Part shown: positions 1 through 5,932 of the stretch, piece after piece | How the letters are laid out: every line of letters begins with the position of its first letter | How positions within the stretch are numbered: the stretch's first letter is position 1 | Assembly: GCA_003564775.1 (NCBI GenBank) | Contig: PXEI01000021.1 | Coordinates: 1 to 7,307 of the forward strand | Length of the DNA stretch: 7,307 nucleotides | Origin: Spirochaetaceae bacterium | GTDB taxonomy: Bacteria; Spirochaetota; Spirochaetia; DSM-27196; SLAA01 | Direction of reading: 5' to 3' | Position numbers and translations under genes: made by a program | The notes under the pieces: model-generated | Database searches by the model: none | What the model was told of the DNA's origin: nothing | What the model saw: only the letters and a program-made list of their open reading frames with translations

Positions 1-1
1 A

Positions 2-544
2 CAGCAACTGTTGCGGGCTGCAGGATATGGGCCGGAAAACCCTTTGGACATTATGATTGCCTACTTCATAAGCGAGGAAAGACTGGCGCGGGCAATTGGT
101 GCCATGATCGAGGCAGCTGGTGTGCGGGTGGAGTACGACGTGTACGGGACCCGGCAGGAGTACTACATGCGGGTGAAGAACTACACCCACGGCCCGGACA
201 ACCCCATTGAAGGCGAACGGTGGGATCTCTCGGTGGTCAATAGCGGGTTGTATACCAATACCGTTGCTACGCATTTTGAGGCTTTTTTTGGTGATGGTGG
301 AAACAGATGGATACAGCGCGACGCAACTGCCGATGAGTTGTTTCTGCAGGCAATGCGCGCCCGCAGCATGGCTGAGGCCAATGCGCGTCTGGCGGAGTTA
401 GAGGTCTACCTGTACGAGCAGCACTACTCCATGCCGGTGTTCATTTGGCCCAGTATCTTCGTTATGCATGAGCGCATAGGCAACAACTCATTCTCTGGGA
501 GTGGATACTTGCTGAATCTGAAAGAGATTGCCATTGTTCCCTAA
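2..544 (+). CDS. ABC transporter solute-binding protein, family 5, C-terminal part (5' end outside window)
   Basis: This is the last 180 codons or so of a periplasmic or lipid-anchored solute-binding protein of the peptide/opine/nickel family (SBP family 5). Such proteins capture a ligand outside the membrane and deliver it to an ABC permease. Family-like features are an AAGYGPENPLDI segment near the left edge (compare the usual 'AGY-xx-G-hydrophobic' element), the 'AIGAMIEAAGVRVE' helix-strand, a WDLSVVNSG element, and the 'MAEANARLAELEVYLYEQHYSMPVFIW' stretch, in which a late helix is followed by a MP-hydrophobic strand. The reading frame is open from base 2, so the start, the signal peptide and most of the N-terminal lobe lie outside. 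No permease or ATPase gene follows. Instead the stop (542-544) lies 17 bases inside the histidine kinase gene, suggesting the protein may serve sensing as well as, or instead of, transport. The ligand cannot be told from this fragment. Confidence 0.85.
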   Translation, partial: QQLLRAAGYGPENPLDIMIAYFISEERLARAIGAMIEAAGVRVEYDVYGTRQEYYMRVKNYTHGPDNPIEGERWDLSVVNSGLYTNTVATHFEAFFGDGGNRWIQRDATADELFLQAMRARSMAEANARLAELEVYLYEQHYSMPVFIWPSIFVMHERIGNNSFSGSGYLLNLKEIAIVP

Positions 545-2501
545 GCATTGGGAACCATCTGCCTTCGGGCTCAAGCGTGTCCTCCTGTTCTGGCTTTTTC
601 CTCTCTTTGTGTTTGCCGTGAGCGTGGGTTTGTTTTTCAACTACCGCCTGACCCGGGACAACAGTCGACGCTTAGTGGAAGACCATATCCTGCAGCGGCG
701 AATGGATCTCCGGCACATTGCAAATCTGTCGTCACTCCCTATCTACCTCATAGACCTTCAACTAGGTTTGGTGGAAGAGGCCGAGTTTCTCCGTTTTGAC
801 ATTGAAAACGCCCTGGCAACCTATTTTGCCGACATCTATCCTGCGTTTGACCACCAGCTGTCGGTTGTGTCGGTGTCTGGAAACGAGGTGCTCCGTATTC
901 AGAACGGCCGTGTTGTAGATCTCCGCACACTCAGAACGGAGCCATTTCCGTTTGAGGATCCCACGGTATTTCTTCAGCAGGCTACACCTCCCTTGCCGGA
1001 TATCTCACTTGGTGCGTTGGATAGCACCGCCCTGGTAGACTCAATTACGCTGCTCAACCCTCTGAACCGGCAGGTCATTGGCGCACTTGTGTACCGCTAC
1101 GAGGTTCCCGTTAGCGCACTCCTGGAACCGCAACAGCGTATTTTGCGGTTTAACATACTATGGAGTGCGCTTGGGCTCCTGGGGCTCTTTGGCTTCTTCT
1201 ACCTCATTACCGACCACAAAATTGTCCGTCCCCTGCGCAATCTTAGCCAATCTGTACTCGGTATGATGAAAGGCGATCTGAGTCAGCCAATACCTGTACA
1301 GGGCATTGGTGAGACACGCGTACTTGCTGAGTCCTTTGAGACCATGCGCCGCCAACTGCAGGAGTCGTTCGCAGAGATTCAACGCAACAACGAGGAGCTT
1401 GAGGTGCGAATTGCCGACCGCACGCAAGAGTTGTTGAACAAAAACGCGGAGCTGAGGTCGGCCATTCAGAATCTCCGGGAAACGCAGGACAGTTTAGTCC
1501 GGTCAGAGAAGCTTGCCGCACTTGGCCAAATTGTTGCGGGTATTGCCCATGAGCTCAACACTCCGCTTGGCGCGATAACATCCTCAAGCAAATCCATGAG
1601 CCAGCTGTTCGATCTCGGATTTGGCGAGGCCACGGCCACCATCTCCCAGTTTCCCATGGAAGTTCAAGACTGGATCCACCATGTACTCTTACATCTGTCG
1701 GGCGACAGTTTTGGAGTGGAGGACAGAGGAACCTTGAGGGCAAAGCGGAAAGACTTGCGAGCCTCCTTGAGCGAGCGTGGTCTCAGCCTGCCTGATAGAA
1801 CCATAGATGCCTTGCTGGATCTTCGCATAGCAGACGACCAGACAACCCAGGCCTTGACCTCACGTTCCCCGGAGTTTGTTGCCGCAGTCGACGCCCTTTA
1901 TCATTTTGCCTCCATGAAGCACATGAACCGCGTCATATCGCTGGCGGTGCAGAAGTCCGAAACGGTTGTGTCTGCACTCCTGAACTATGTTCGCCAGGAT
2001 GACGATATCGACACAAATCAGGTTGAGACTGCCAAAGAACTGGACGGCATTCTCACCCTCTATGAAAACAGTTTCAAGCATGGGGTGCAGCTGCAGAAGG
2101 CGTACCGTCGCCGTGGTTTGGTCACTGGAAATAGAAACGCGTTGAATCAGGTGTGGATGAACCTCATACGAAACGCATTGCAGGCTATGAAGTATCGGGG
2201 TATTCTTACTCTTACAATCGACAACCAAGGCCCTTGGGTGCTGGTATCGGTGGAGGATTCCGGGCCAGGTATTCCACCGGAGATTGCGGACAAGGTGTTT
2301 GAGCCGTTTTTTACGACCAAGGAAAGTGGGGAGGGCACCGGCCTTGGACTGAACATCTGCCGCAAAATTGTGGAACGTCACGGCGGTAGCATGAACTTTA
2401 CATCCGAGGCAGGCCGGACCGTATTTCGGGTTCTACTCCCCGCCGCCAACGGCGTTATGGAACCGAGCACCGAAGAGTTGACCGAAGGAGACCACCAGTG
2501 A
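528..2501 (+). CDS. Membrane sensor histidine kinase with Cache-like sensor, HAMP and insert-bearing DHp domain
   Basis: Sensor kinase of a two-component system. Layout, numbered from TTG 528: membrane segment about 18-38; extracytoplasmic region about 40-205, with a Cache-like 'VSVSGNEVLRIQNGR' strand pair near 114-128; second membrane segment about 208-227; HAMP about 230-283; coiled coil about 280-325; H-box with phospho-acceptor His341 (GIAHELNTPLGAI); N-box with Asn549 (NLIRNALQAM); G1 box with Asp577 (EDSGPGIP); FEPFF near 591; and G2 box GTGLGL at 603-608. The His341-to-Asn549 distance is about 208 residues, roughly 100 more than usual, because of an insert around 358-460 before the second DHp helix (about 463-492). 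The start is uncertain. TTG 528 is the first possible start, but TTG 534 sits 7 bases after AAAGAG (521-526) and is better placed. It overlaps the binding-protein gene upstream and the receiver gene downstream, so the three are probably co-translated. The signal sensed is unknown. Confidence 0.93.
   Translation: MPLFPKHWEPSAFGLKRVLLFWLFPLFVFAVSVGLFFNYRLTRDNSRRLVEDHILQRRMDLRHIANLSSLPIYLIDLQLGLVEEAEFLRFDIENALATYFADIYPAFDHQLSVVSVSGNEVLRIQNGRVVDLRTLRTEPFPFEDPTVFLQQATPPLPDISLGALDSTALVDSITLLNPLNRQVIGALVYRYEVPVSALLEPQQRILRFNILWSALGLLGLFGFFYLITDHKIVRPLRNLSQSVLGMMKGDLSQPIPVQGIGETRVLAESFETMRRQLQESFAEIQRNNEELEVRIADRTQELLNKNAELRSAIQNLRETQDSLVRSEKLAALGQIVAGIAHELNTPLGAITSSSKSMSQLFDLGFGEATATISQFPMEVQDWIHHVLLHLSGDSFGVEDRGTLRAKRKDLRASLSERGLSLPDRTIDALLDLRIADDQTTQALTSRSPEFVAAVDALYHFASMKHMNRVISLAVQKSETVVSALLNYVRQDDDIDTNQVETAKELDGILTLYENSFKHGVQLQKAYRRRGLVTGNRNALNQVWMNLIRNALQAMKYRGILTLTIDNQGPWVLVSVEDSGPGIPPEIADKVFEPFFTTKESGEGTGLGLNICRKIVERHGGSMNFTSEAGRTVFRVLLPAANGVMEPSTEELTEGDHQ
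2485..2490 (+). promoter_or_regulatory. Ribosome binding site of the receiver gene
   Basis: AAGGAG lies inside the last codons of the kinase gene, 7 bases before GTG 2498. It supports the GTG start and translational coupling of the kinase and the receiver. Confidence 0.7.
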
Positions 2502-2896
2502 GCCGCGAAGCAATTCTGTGCGTCGATGATGAAGCAATTATTCTCATGTCCCTTAAGCAGGAGCTGCGGCTCAGCTTTGGCGACCGCTTCACCTACGAAA
2601 CTGCCTTAAGCGCCGACGACGCCAAGAGTATCATTGAGGAACTATCTCAGGACGATGTTCGAGTTGCGCTGATCATATCGGACCTGCTTATGCCGGGAAC
2701 CAAGGGTGACGAGTTCCTTGTTGAGGTCAAGCGGCAGTATCCCGACATTCGTGCCATTGTTATAACCGGTCATGCGGACCGTGAAGCTGTGGAACGGACT
2801 ATGCGTGAGACCGGCGCGGCTCGGGTGTTCCATAAGCCATGGCGTACCGAGGAGCTCCTGCAAGCGGTCTCCGACTGCCTGTCAGAGCAGGAATAG
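2498..2896 (+). CDS. Stand-alone response regulator (receiver domain only)
   Basis: CheY-like receiver protein of 132 residues that should accept the phosphate from the kinase encoded just upstream. Visible residues are the acidic pair Asp10/Asp11 (CVDDE), the phospho-acceptor Asp62 (IISDLLMPG), the conserved Thr90 (VITGHAD) and Lys113 in FHKPW. The protein ends soon after the last receiver helix and has no output domain, so it probably works by protein contact or as a phosphorelay intermediate. GTG 2498 is chosen because AAGGAG (2485-2490) lies 7 bases upstream and the start overlaps the kinase stop in a GTGA arrangement. The FHKPW ending and 'TGHAD' are typical, from memory, of receivers found with HD-GYP proteins or with kinases like this one. 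Its last 15 bases are shared with the convergent CHR gene. Confidence 0.92.
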   Translation: MSREAILCVDDEAIILMSLKQELRLSFGDRFTYETALSADDAKSIIEELSQDDVRVALIISDLLMPGTKGDEFLVEVKRQYPDIRAIVITGHADREAVERTMRETGAARVFHKPWRTEELLQAVSDCLSEQE

Positions 2897-3415
2897 GCCC
2901 GCAATGCCTCCGGCAATTACTACAAGAACCGGGTGCACCTTTCGACGCGATACCAGGAGCACAGCCAGAGCCAGGGCCGCTATCAGCGCGGTGCTCAGGT
3001 TGGTTACGGCGTTGCGACCAAAAGAAATAATTGCCATAAGCATGAGTGCCAACACGGCAGGCTTAACTGCATCTTGAATACGCACCCGGAACTGCCCCCG
3101 AGACTCCAGGCGGCGGGCGGCCAGCATGAGGGCGGTCAACAGGAGCAGGGCCGGGCTGAGCACGGCCGTTGTTGCTACCAGGGAACCCGGAACGCCAGCC
3201 AACCGAAAACCAATAAAGGTTGCAGTGTTCACGATAAGCGGGCCCGGCGTCATTTCTGCCAGAGTTACAACGCGGATGAACTCCTCTACCGACAACCATC
3301 CCCGAATCACCACAACCTCATGCCGTATGAGCGATATAGCCGCAATCCCACCGCCGTAAGCGCTCAGACTCACACGGAGAAAACTTATGGCCAACTCCAG
3401 GTAGGGAATAATCAT
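2882..3415 (-). CDS. Chromate transporter (CHR) family half-size protein, second of the pair
   Basis: Half-size CHR-family membrane protein, 177 residues. In this family either one fused protein or two half-size partners form the transporter, some members of which export chromate; the substrate of short pairs is often unknown. Recognisable are the N-terminal SLSAYGGG (Gly21-23), 'RGWLSVEEFIRVVTLAEMTPGP' with the family PGP at 57-59, IVNTATFIGFRLAG, and five or six hydrophobic segments up to a very hydrophobic C-terminal end (IAGGIAGLFLL). ATG 3415 is preceded by GGAGG (3423-3427 on this strand) with a 7-base gap. It follows the first CHR gene after only 15 bases, so the two form an operon. 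Its stop is embedded in the receiver gene: 15 bases of coding sequence are used on both strands. Chromate itself as substrate is inferred from the family only. Confidence 0.88.
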   Translation of the reverse strand: MIIPYLELAISFLRVSLSAYGGGIAAISLIRHEVVVIRGWLSVEEFIRVVTLAEMTPGPLIVNTATFIGFRLAGVPGSLVATTAVLSPALLLLTALMLAARRLESRGQFRVRIQDAVKPAVLALMLMAIISFGRNAVTNLSTALIAALALAVLLVSRRKVHPVLVVIAGGIAGLFLL

Positions 3416-3430
3416 GGTGCCGCCTCCGCC

Positions 3431-4096
3431 CTATTCCATGAGCTCTGAGTACTCGGACTCAGGACTCGATGTCGCTGCCTTGAGTTTTGCTTTCCTATAC
3501 ACAAAGGGGCCGCCCACAACAAGGGCGGTCGCTACCAACAGGAGTGGGTGCAGGCCCAGGAAAAACGCACCGGCAAAAAGCGGAGCTGTTGCCAGGACAA
3601 CCCAGACGCTGCGCACCGCACTGCGGGCGTACAGCCAGACACCGTAGGTGATCTGTGCGGCAACCGCCGCTGCGGCACCCTTCATAAAACGCTGCACTCC
3701 AGGATGGTGCACATACTCAAATAGATACGCTGCAATCAGAATCATGGTGGTAACGGAGGGTATAGCCATACCCAGTACCGCGGTGGCGCTCCCTTTCTTG
3801 CCCCGTAGCACGCGGCCGCAGAGAAAGGCCGTATTTACCGAGACGGCACCTGGAATAGCGGTTGCTTTGGAAACGATATCGGTGTAGTTCTGCTCGCTTA
3901 ACCAGCGTCGGCTGTCTACCAGTTCGTAGTGCAGTACAGGCAGTATTGAGTACCCACCGCCAAAGGTCAGCAAACCTGTGCGAAAAAAGACGACAAACAT
4001 GCGCCACAACGCTGGGCTCGAACTGCCAGGTCCCACAGAAGCTTCAGATCCTGGAGTAGTGTCGGGGTTTTGATGTGCGGCAGGCGTTGTCGACAT
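3431..4096 (-). CDS. Chromate transporter (CHR) family half-size protein, first of the pair
   Basis: Half-size CHR-family membrane protein of 221 residues, upstream partner of the 2882-3415 gene. Key motifs are GLLTFGGGY (about 41-49), 'DSRRWLSEQNYTDIV', 'ATAIPGAVSVNTAFLCG' and GMAIPS. The second motif has IPGA where the sister protein has TPGP. About 30 polar, Pro/Ser/Thr-rich residues precede the first membrane segment, and a charged tail (SSPESEYSELME) follows the last. ATG 4096 is the first possible start because an in-frame TAA lies four codons upstream. It has no visible Shine-Dalgarno sequence, and a possible -10 ends only 9 bases upstream, so a nearly leaderless message is possible. 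GTG 4036, just before VGPGSSSPALW and behind a weak GAAG, is an alternative start that would remove most of the N-terminal tail. Confidence 0.87.
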   Translation of the reverse strand: MSTTPAAHQNPDTTPGSEASVGPGSSSPALWRMFVVFFRTGLLTFGGGYSILPVLHYELVDSRRWLSEQNYTDIVSKATAIPGAVSVNTAFLCGRVLRGKKGSATAVLGMAIPSVTTMILIAAYLFEYVHHPGVQRFMKGAAAAVAAQITYGVWLYARSAVRSVWVVLATAPLFAGAFFLGLHPLLLVATALVVGGPFVYRKAKLKAATSSPESEYSELME

Positions 4097-4105
4097 AGAG
4101 AAATA

Positions 4106-4135
4106 AGTTTACCGTAGGCGCATGCCTACACACAA
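4106..4135 (-). promoter_or_regulatory. Possible promoter of the CHR pair
   Basis: On the minus strand, TTGTGT (4135-4130) and TAAACT (4111-4106) are 18 bases apart. The -35 matches consensus at 3 of 6 positions and the -10 at 4 of 6. Transcription would begin about 2-4 bases before ATG 4096, which agrees with the missing ribosome binding site. The 18-base spacer is almost filled by the dyad at 4114-4129. Predicted by eye only. Confidence 0.35.
4114..4129. promoter_or_regulatory. Inverted repeat, possible operator between the CHR genes and the MATE gene
   Basis: GTAGGC and GCCTAC form a perfect 6-base dyad around a GCAT centre. A further related half-site, CCTACGG (4169-4175), is the reverse complement of CCGTAGG (4112-4118). 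The dyad lies between the putative -35 and -10 of the CHR pair, a position used by MerR-type activators and by many repressors. No regulator gene is visible in the window, so the binding protein is unknown. A chance palindrome cannot be excluded. Confidence 0.4.
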
Positions 4136-4172
4136 GTGGCTCGGGTTCATGCTGCCGCGTGCACCGAACCTA

Positions 4173-4221
4173 CGGGGCCCACGTGGCCCACAGGGCGCGT
4201 CCCGTACACCGGGCCCACGGA
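4173..4221. repeat. GC-rich stretch with three GGCCCAC copies
   Basis: GGCCCAC occurs at 4176-4182, 4185-4191 and 4212-4218, the first and third within the longer GGGCCCACG. An 8-base palindrome, CCACGTGG, sits at 4179-4186. The stretch lies in the leader of the MATE gene, directly before its ribosome binding site. It may be regulatory or simply GC-rich sequence; no clear plus-strand promoter was recognised in the spacer. Confidence 0.3.
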
Positions 4222-4229
4222 GTTCATGA

Positions 4230-5648
4230 ATGACACGCCACAATAAGCGTATAGAAATGCTTGCCCACGGCAAAATTGGCCGGACGCTCTTTACCCTTGC
4301 TGCGCCCGCCATAGCCGGAATGCTGGTCATGGCAATTTACAATATCGTTGACACCTTTTTTGTCAGCCTTCTGCGGGACACCACCGCAATAGCGGCTACC
4401 GGAATAGTTTTCCCTATGTTCCAACTCATTGGTGCGGTGGGGCTGACCTTTGGCATTGGTGCCGCCAGCGTCATTAGTAGAAAACTTGGCGAGAAAAACT
4501 ATGAGGCCGCACAAGAGGCGGCGGCCACAGCGCTGTACTCTGCACTCGTCGTAGGGATTGTCTTCTCCATTGTCGGGGTGGTGTTCATCCGTCCGGTGCT
4601 GTTGCTGTTTGGTGCGACCGACTCCATTCTTGAGTCTGCAACGCTCTACGGGCGGGTGATTATTGGTGGCGCGGCCTTTGTGGTTGTGAACATGACTGTC
4701 AATAACATTCTCCGTGCCGAGGGGGCATCGCTGTACAGCAGCATGGGCCAGATCTCGGGAGCGGTGCTGAATATTATCCTGGACCCCATCTTCATTTTTG
4801 GACTCAATATGGGGATCACCGGGGCGGCGGTTGCCACAGTCATTTCTCAGGGCTTTTCCACCCTGGTGCTGTTGAGCTTTTATGCGCGACGGCGTGGCAT
4901 TCTCACACCCCTTAGCTTTTCTTACTTCAGACTGCGTTGGGAAACCTACAGAGCACTTATGACACTTGGGGTTCCAACCTTTGTGCGCCAGATTCTGGGG
5001 AGCGTTTCCTTTGGTATTCTGAACAACGCCGCAGGCGCATACGGCGACTCGGCAATTGCCGCCCTGAGCGTAACCTTGCGGCTTTTCATGCTGCTGGCAA
5101 TGGGTCTTATGGGATTTGCGCAAGGACTGCAGCCTCTGGCAGGATACAGTTATGGCGCGCAGCGCTTTGATCGGCTGCGGCAGGCCGTTCGCCTTTCTTT
5201 TGGCGTAACGGCCGTAGTTGGGGTTGTGGCCGGTTTGGCGGCCTTCATTTTCGCGCACAGCATCATGCATTTCTTTGCACCGCAGGACGCGGCGGTGGTT
5301 GCCATGGGGACAACGGCCTTGCGCCTCATCGCAGTCTCACTTGTACCGGTTGGTCTGGTCATTATGTTTGGTGGAGTTTTTCAGGCGCTTGGTGACGGGC
5401 GGTCGGCCTTGTTGCTGGCGGCCGGACAACAGGGCCTCTTTCTCATTCCTCTGGTGCTTGTCCTCCCGCGCTTCTTTGGGGTGGCTGGCGTGTTTGCCGC
5501 GCAACCCGCTGGCTTTGTGCTGGCATTCTGTGTTGGCCTGGTGCTGTACCGGCGCGTCCACCGCACCATTAAACTGCGCCAGACCGCCCCCGCTGGGCTG
5601 GCGAGCCCCCCCGCTGGGCCCGCCGCGCAGCCAGAGTCAACGGCTTAA
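4230..5648 (+). CDS. MATE family multidrug/cation antiporter
   Basis: Inner-membrane efflux protein of the MATE family (DinF/MepA-like group by appearance), which exports drugs or metabolites in exchange for H+ or Na+. The length is 472 residues, near the usual 440-460 plus a tail. Signs are twelve hydrophobic segments in two similar halves; Asp41 in YNIVDTFFV of the first membrane segment; Asp185 in ILDPIFIFG; MGITGAAVAT (194-203); and, in the second half, 'GLMGFAQGLQPLAGYSYGA' (292-310) and 'FQALGDGRSALL' (384-395). The common Arg-Gln pair before GLFLIP reads Gln-Gln here (400-401). ATG 4230 is preceded by GGAG (4219-4222) at 7 bases. The ATG at 4226 runs into a stop after six codons. The C-terminal tail (about 450-472) is low complexity and contains a 21-base-period repeat. 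It is divergent from the CHR transporter pair and may share its control region. The substrate cannot be predicted. Confidence 0.93.
   Translation: MTRHNKRIEMLAHGKIGRTLFTLAAPAIAGMLVMAIYNIVDTFFVSLLRDTTAIAATGIVFPMFQLIGAVGLTFGIGAASVISRKLGEKNYEAAQEAAATALYSALVVGIVFSIVGVVFIRPVLLLFGATDSILESATLYGRVIIGGAAFVVVNMTVNNILRAEGASLYSSMGQISGAVLNIILDPIFIFGLNMGITGAAVATVISQGFSTLVLLSFYARRRGILTPLSFSYFRLRWETYRALMTLGVPTFVRQILGSVSFGILNNAAGAYGDSAIAALSVTLRLFMLLAMGLMGFAQGLQPLAGYSYGAQRFDRLRQAVRLSFGVTAVVGVVAGLAAFIFAHSIMHFFAPQDAAVVAMGTTALRLIAVSLVPVGLVIMFGGVFQALGDGRSALLLAAGQQGLFLIPLVLVLPRFFGVAGVFAAQPAGFVLAFCVGLVLYRRVHRTIKLRQTAPAGLASPPAGPAAQPESTA
5587..5619 (+). repeat. In-frame direct repeat in the MATE C-terminal tail
   Basis: CCCCCGCTGGGC occurs at 5587-5598 and 5608-5619, a 21-base period (7 codons), giving a duplicated PAG-containing segment in the Ala/Pro tail. 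It looks like a small internal duplication after the last membrane segment and is unlikely to affect the transport core. Confidence 0.6.
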
Positions 5649-5676
5649 CCATAGACCACCGCGCGCGCCGCAGCCC

Positions 5677-5692
5677 TCCAGGTTCGCCTGGA
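5677..5692 (+). terminator. Small hairpin after the MATE gene, weak terminator candidate
   Basis: TCCAGG, loop TTCG, CCTGGA: a perfect 6-base stem 28 bases after the MATE stop. A further CCAGG at 5695-5699 can compete for the same CCTGG, giving two exclusive hairpins. No T-run follows, so it is not a standard intrinsic terminator. It may still pause polymerase or protect the 3' end of the message. Confidence 0.3.
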
Positions 5693-5724
5693 TTCCAGGT
5701 AGCGACCACCACGGAAAAACCGCA

Positions 5725-5780
5725 ATTTCGGACCCATATTTCGGACCCGTAAATATGGGTCCGAAATATGGGTCCGAAAT
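5725..5780. repeat. 56-base palindrome with perfect 24-base arms made of tandem units
   Basis: The left arm (5725-5748) is the exact reverse complement of the right arm (5757-5780), with an 8-base centre GTAAATAT. Each arm is itself two tandem copies of the 11-base unit ATTTCGGACCC (5725-5735 and 5738-5748) or of its complement GGGTCCGAAAT (5757-5767 and 5770-5780), at a 13-base period. The four units can therefore pair in several registers. On the plus strand no T-run follows. On the minus strand a T5 run (5715-5719) begins six bases beyond the stem. It could be a dispersed palindromic repeat (REP- or MITE-like), an mRNA stabiliser or terminator of the MATE message, or a multi-site protein-binding element. 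The structure is certain; the function is unknown. Confidence 0.9.
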
Positions 5781-5845
5781 CTCGTTAAAATCATGGTGTT
5801 CGGGGCCCTCGGGGATCGACCGTAGCAGTGCGGTGGCGGCACCCA

Positions 5846-5875
5846 GCGGCGAGCGCGGCGGCGGCGAGCGCGGCG
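5846..5875. repeat. Tandem duplication of a GC-rich 15-mer
   Basis: GCGGCGAGCGCGGCG occurs twice head to tail (5846-5860 and 5861-5875), followed by CGGCGCGCC. It lies just upstream of the putative korD promoter and is much more GC-rich than the nearby AT-rich segments. Probably a slippage product; a regulatory role is not shown. Confidence 0.75.
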
Positions 5876-5895
5876 CGGCGCGCCAGAAATGTTTG

Positions 5896-5924
5896 TTGCG
5901 CGCACTCAGGAAGCGTGTTTAAAT
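5896..5924 (+). promoter_or_regulatory. Possible promoter of the korDA operon
   Basis: TTGCGC (5896-5901) and TTAAAT (5919-5924) are separated by 17 bases, within the only AT-rich patch before korD. The start of transcription would fall about 1-3 bases before ATG 5933, implying a nearly leaderless message. Matches to consensus are 3 of 6 and 4 of 6, so this is tentative. Confidence 0.3.
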
Positions 5925-5932
5925 AAAGCTGC

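Larger units (their letters stand above)
5649..5932. other. Non-coding gap between the MATE gene and korD
   Basis: A 284-base gap with no convincing gene. It contains, in order, a short TTCG-loop hairpin (5677-5692), the large palindrome (5725-5780), a GC-rich part with a tandem 15-mer (5846-5875), and an AT-richer end with a possible korD promoter. Open frames crossing it on both strands translate the repeats and have no recognisable protein features. Confidence 0.7.

Noticed and set aside
1860..2381. Minus-strand open frame of 173 codons opposite the kinase ATPase domain
   Set aside because: No recognisable motif; the plus strand encodes intact N, G1 and G2 boxes.
2933..3448. Plus-strand open frame of 171 codons across the CHR gene
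   Set aside because: The translation is polar and compositionally odd, while the minus strand gives a clear CHR membrane protein with its own ribosome binding site.
3431..4096. IPGA in place of PGP as a sign of a defective CHR protein
   Set aside because: The frame is intact and the other motifs are present. One partner of half-size CHR pairs often departs from PGP, so this is not evidence of a pseudogene.
4224..5270. Long minus-strand open frame (348 codons) opposite the MATE gene
   Set aside because: Its translation is rich in His, Asn, Gln, Lys and Arg with no domain or membrane pattern, and it lies exactly opposite a well-conserved transporter. It is a shadow frame.
5725..5780. CRISPR array or iteron origin
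   Set aside because: The units are in inverted pairs only 2-8 bases apart, with no spacers, no cas genes, no replication gene and no DnaA-box cluster seen.
5725..5780. Classical rho-independent terminator for the MATE gene
   Set aside because: The plus strand has no T-run after the stem, and the stem ends in A/T pairs instead of a GC-rich base. A terminator role is possible but not of the standard type.
5786..5791. TAAAAT as a -10 box after the palindrome
   Set aside because: No acceptable -35 at 16-19 bases upstream; the region there is the palindrome arm.
5218..5922. Plus-strand open frame running from inside the MATE gene through the palindrome
   Set aside because: It merely translates the MATE gene out of frame and then the repeats; no start signal and no protein features.
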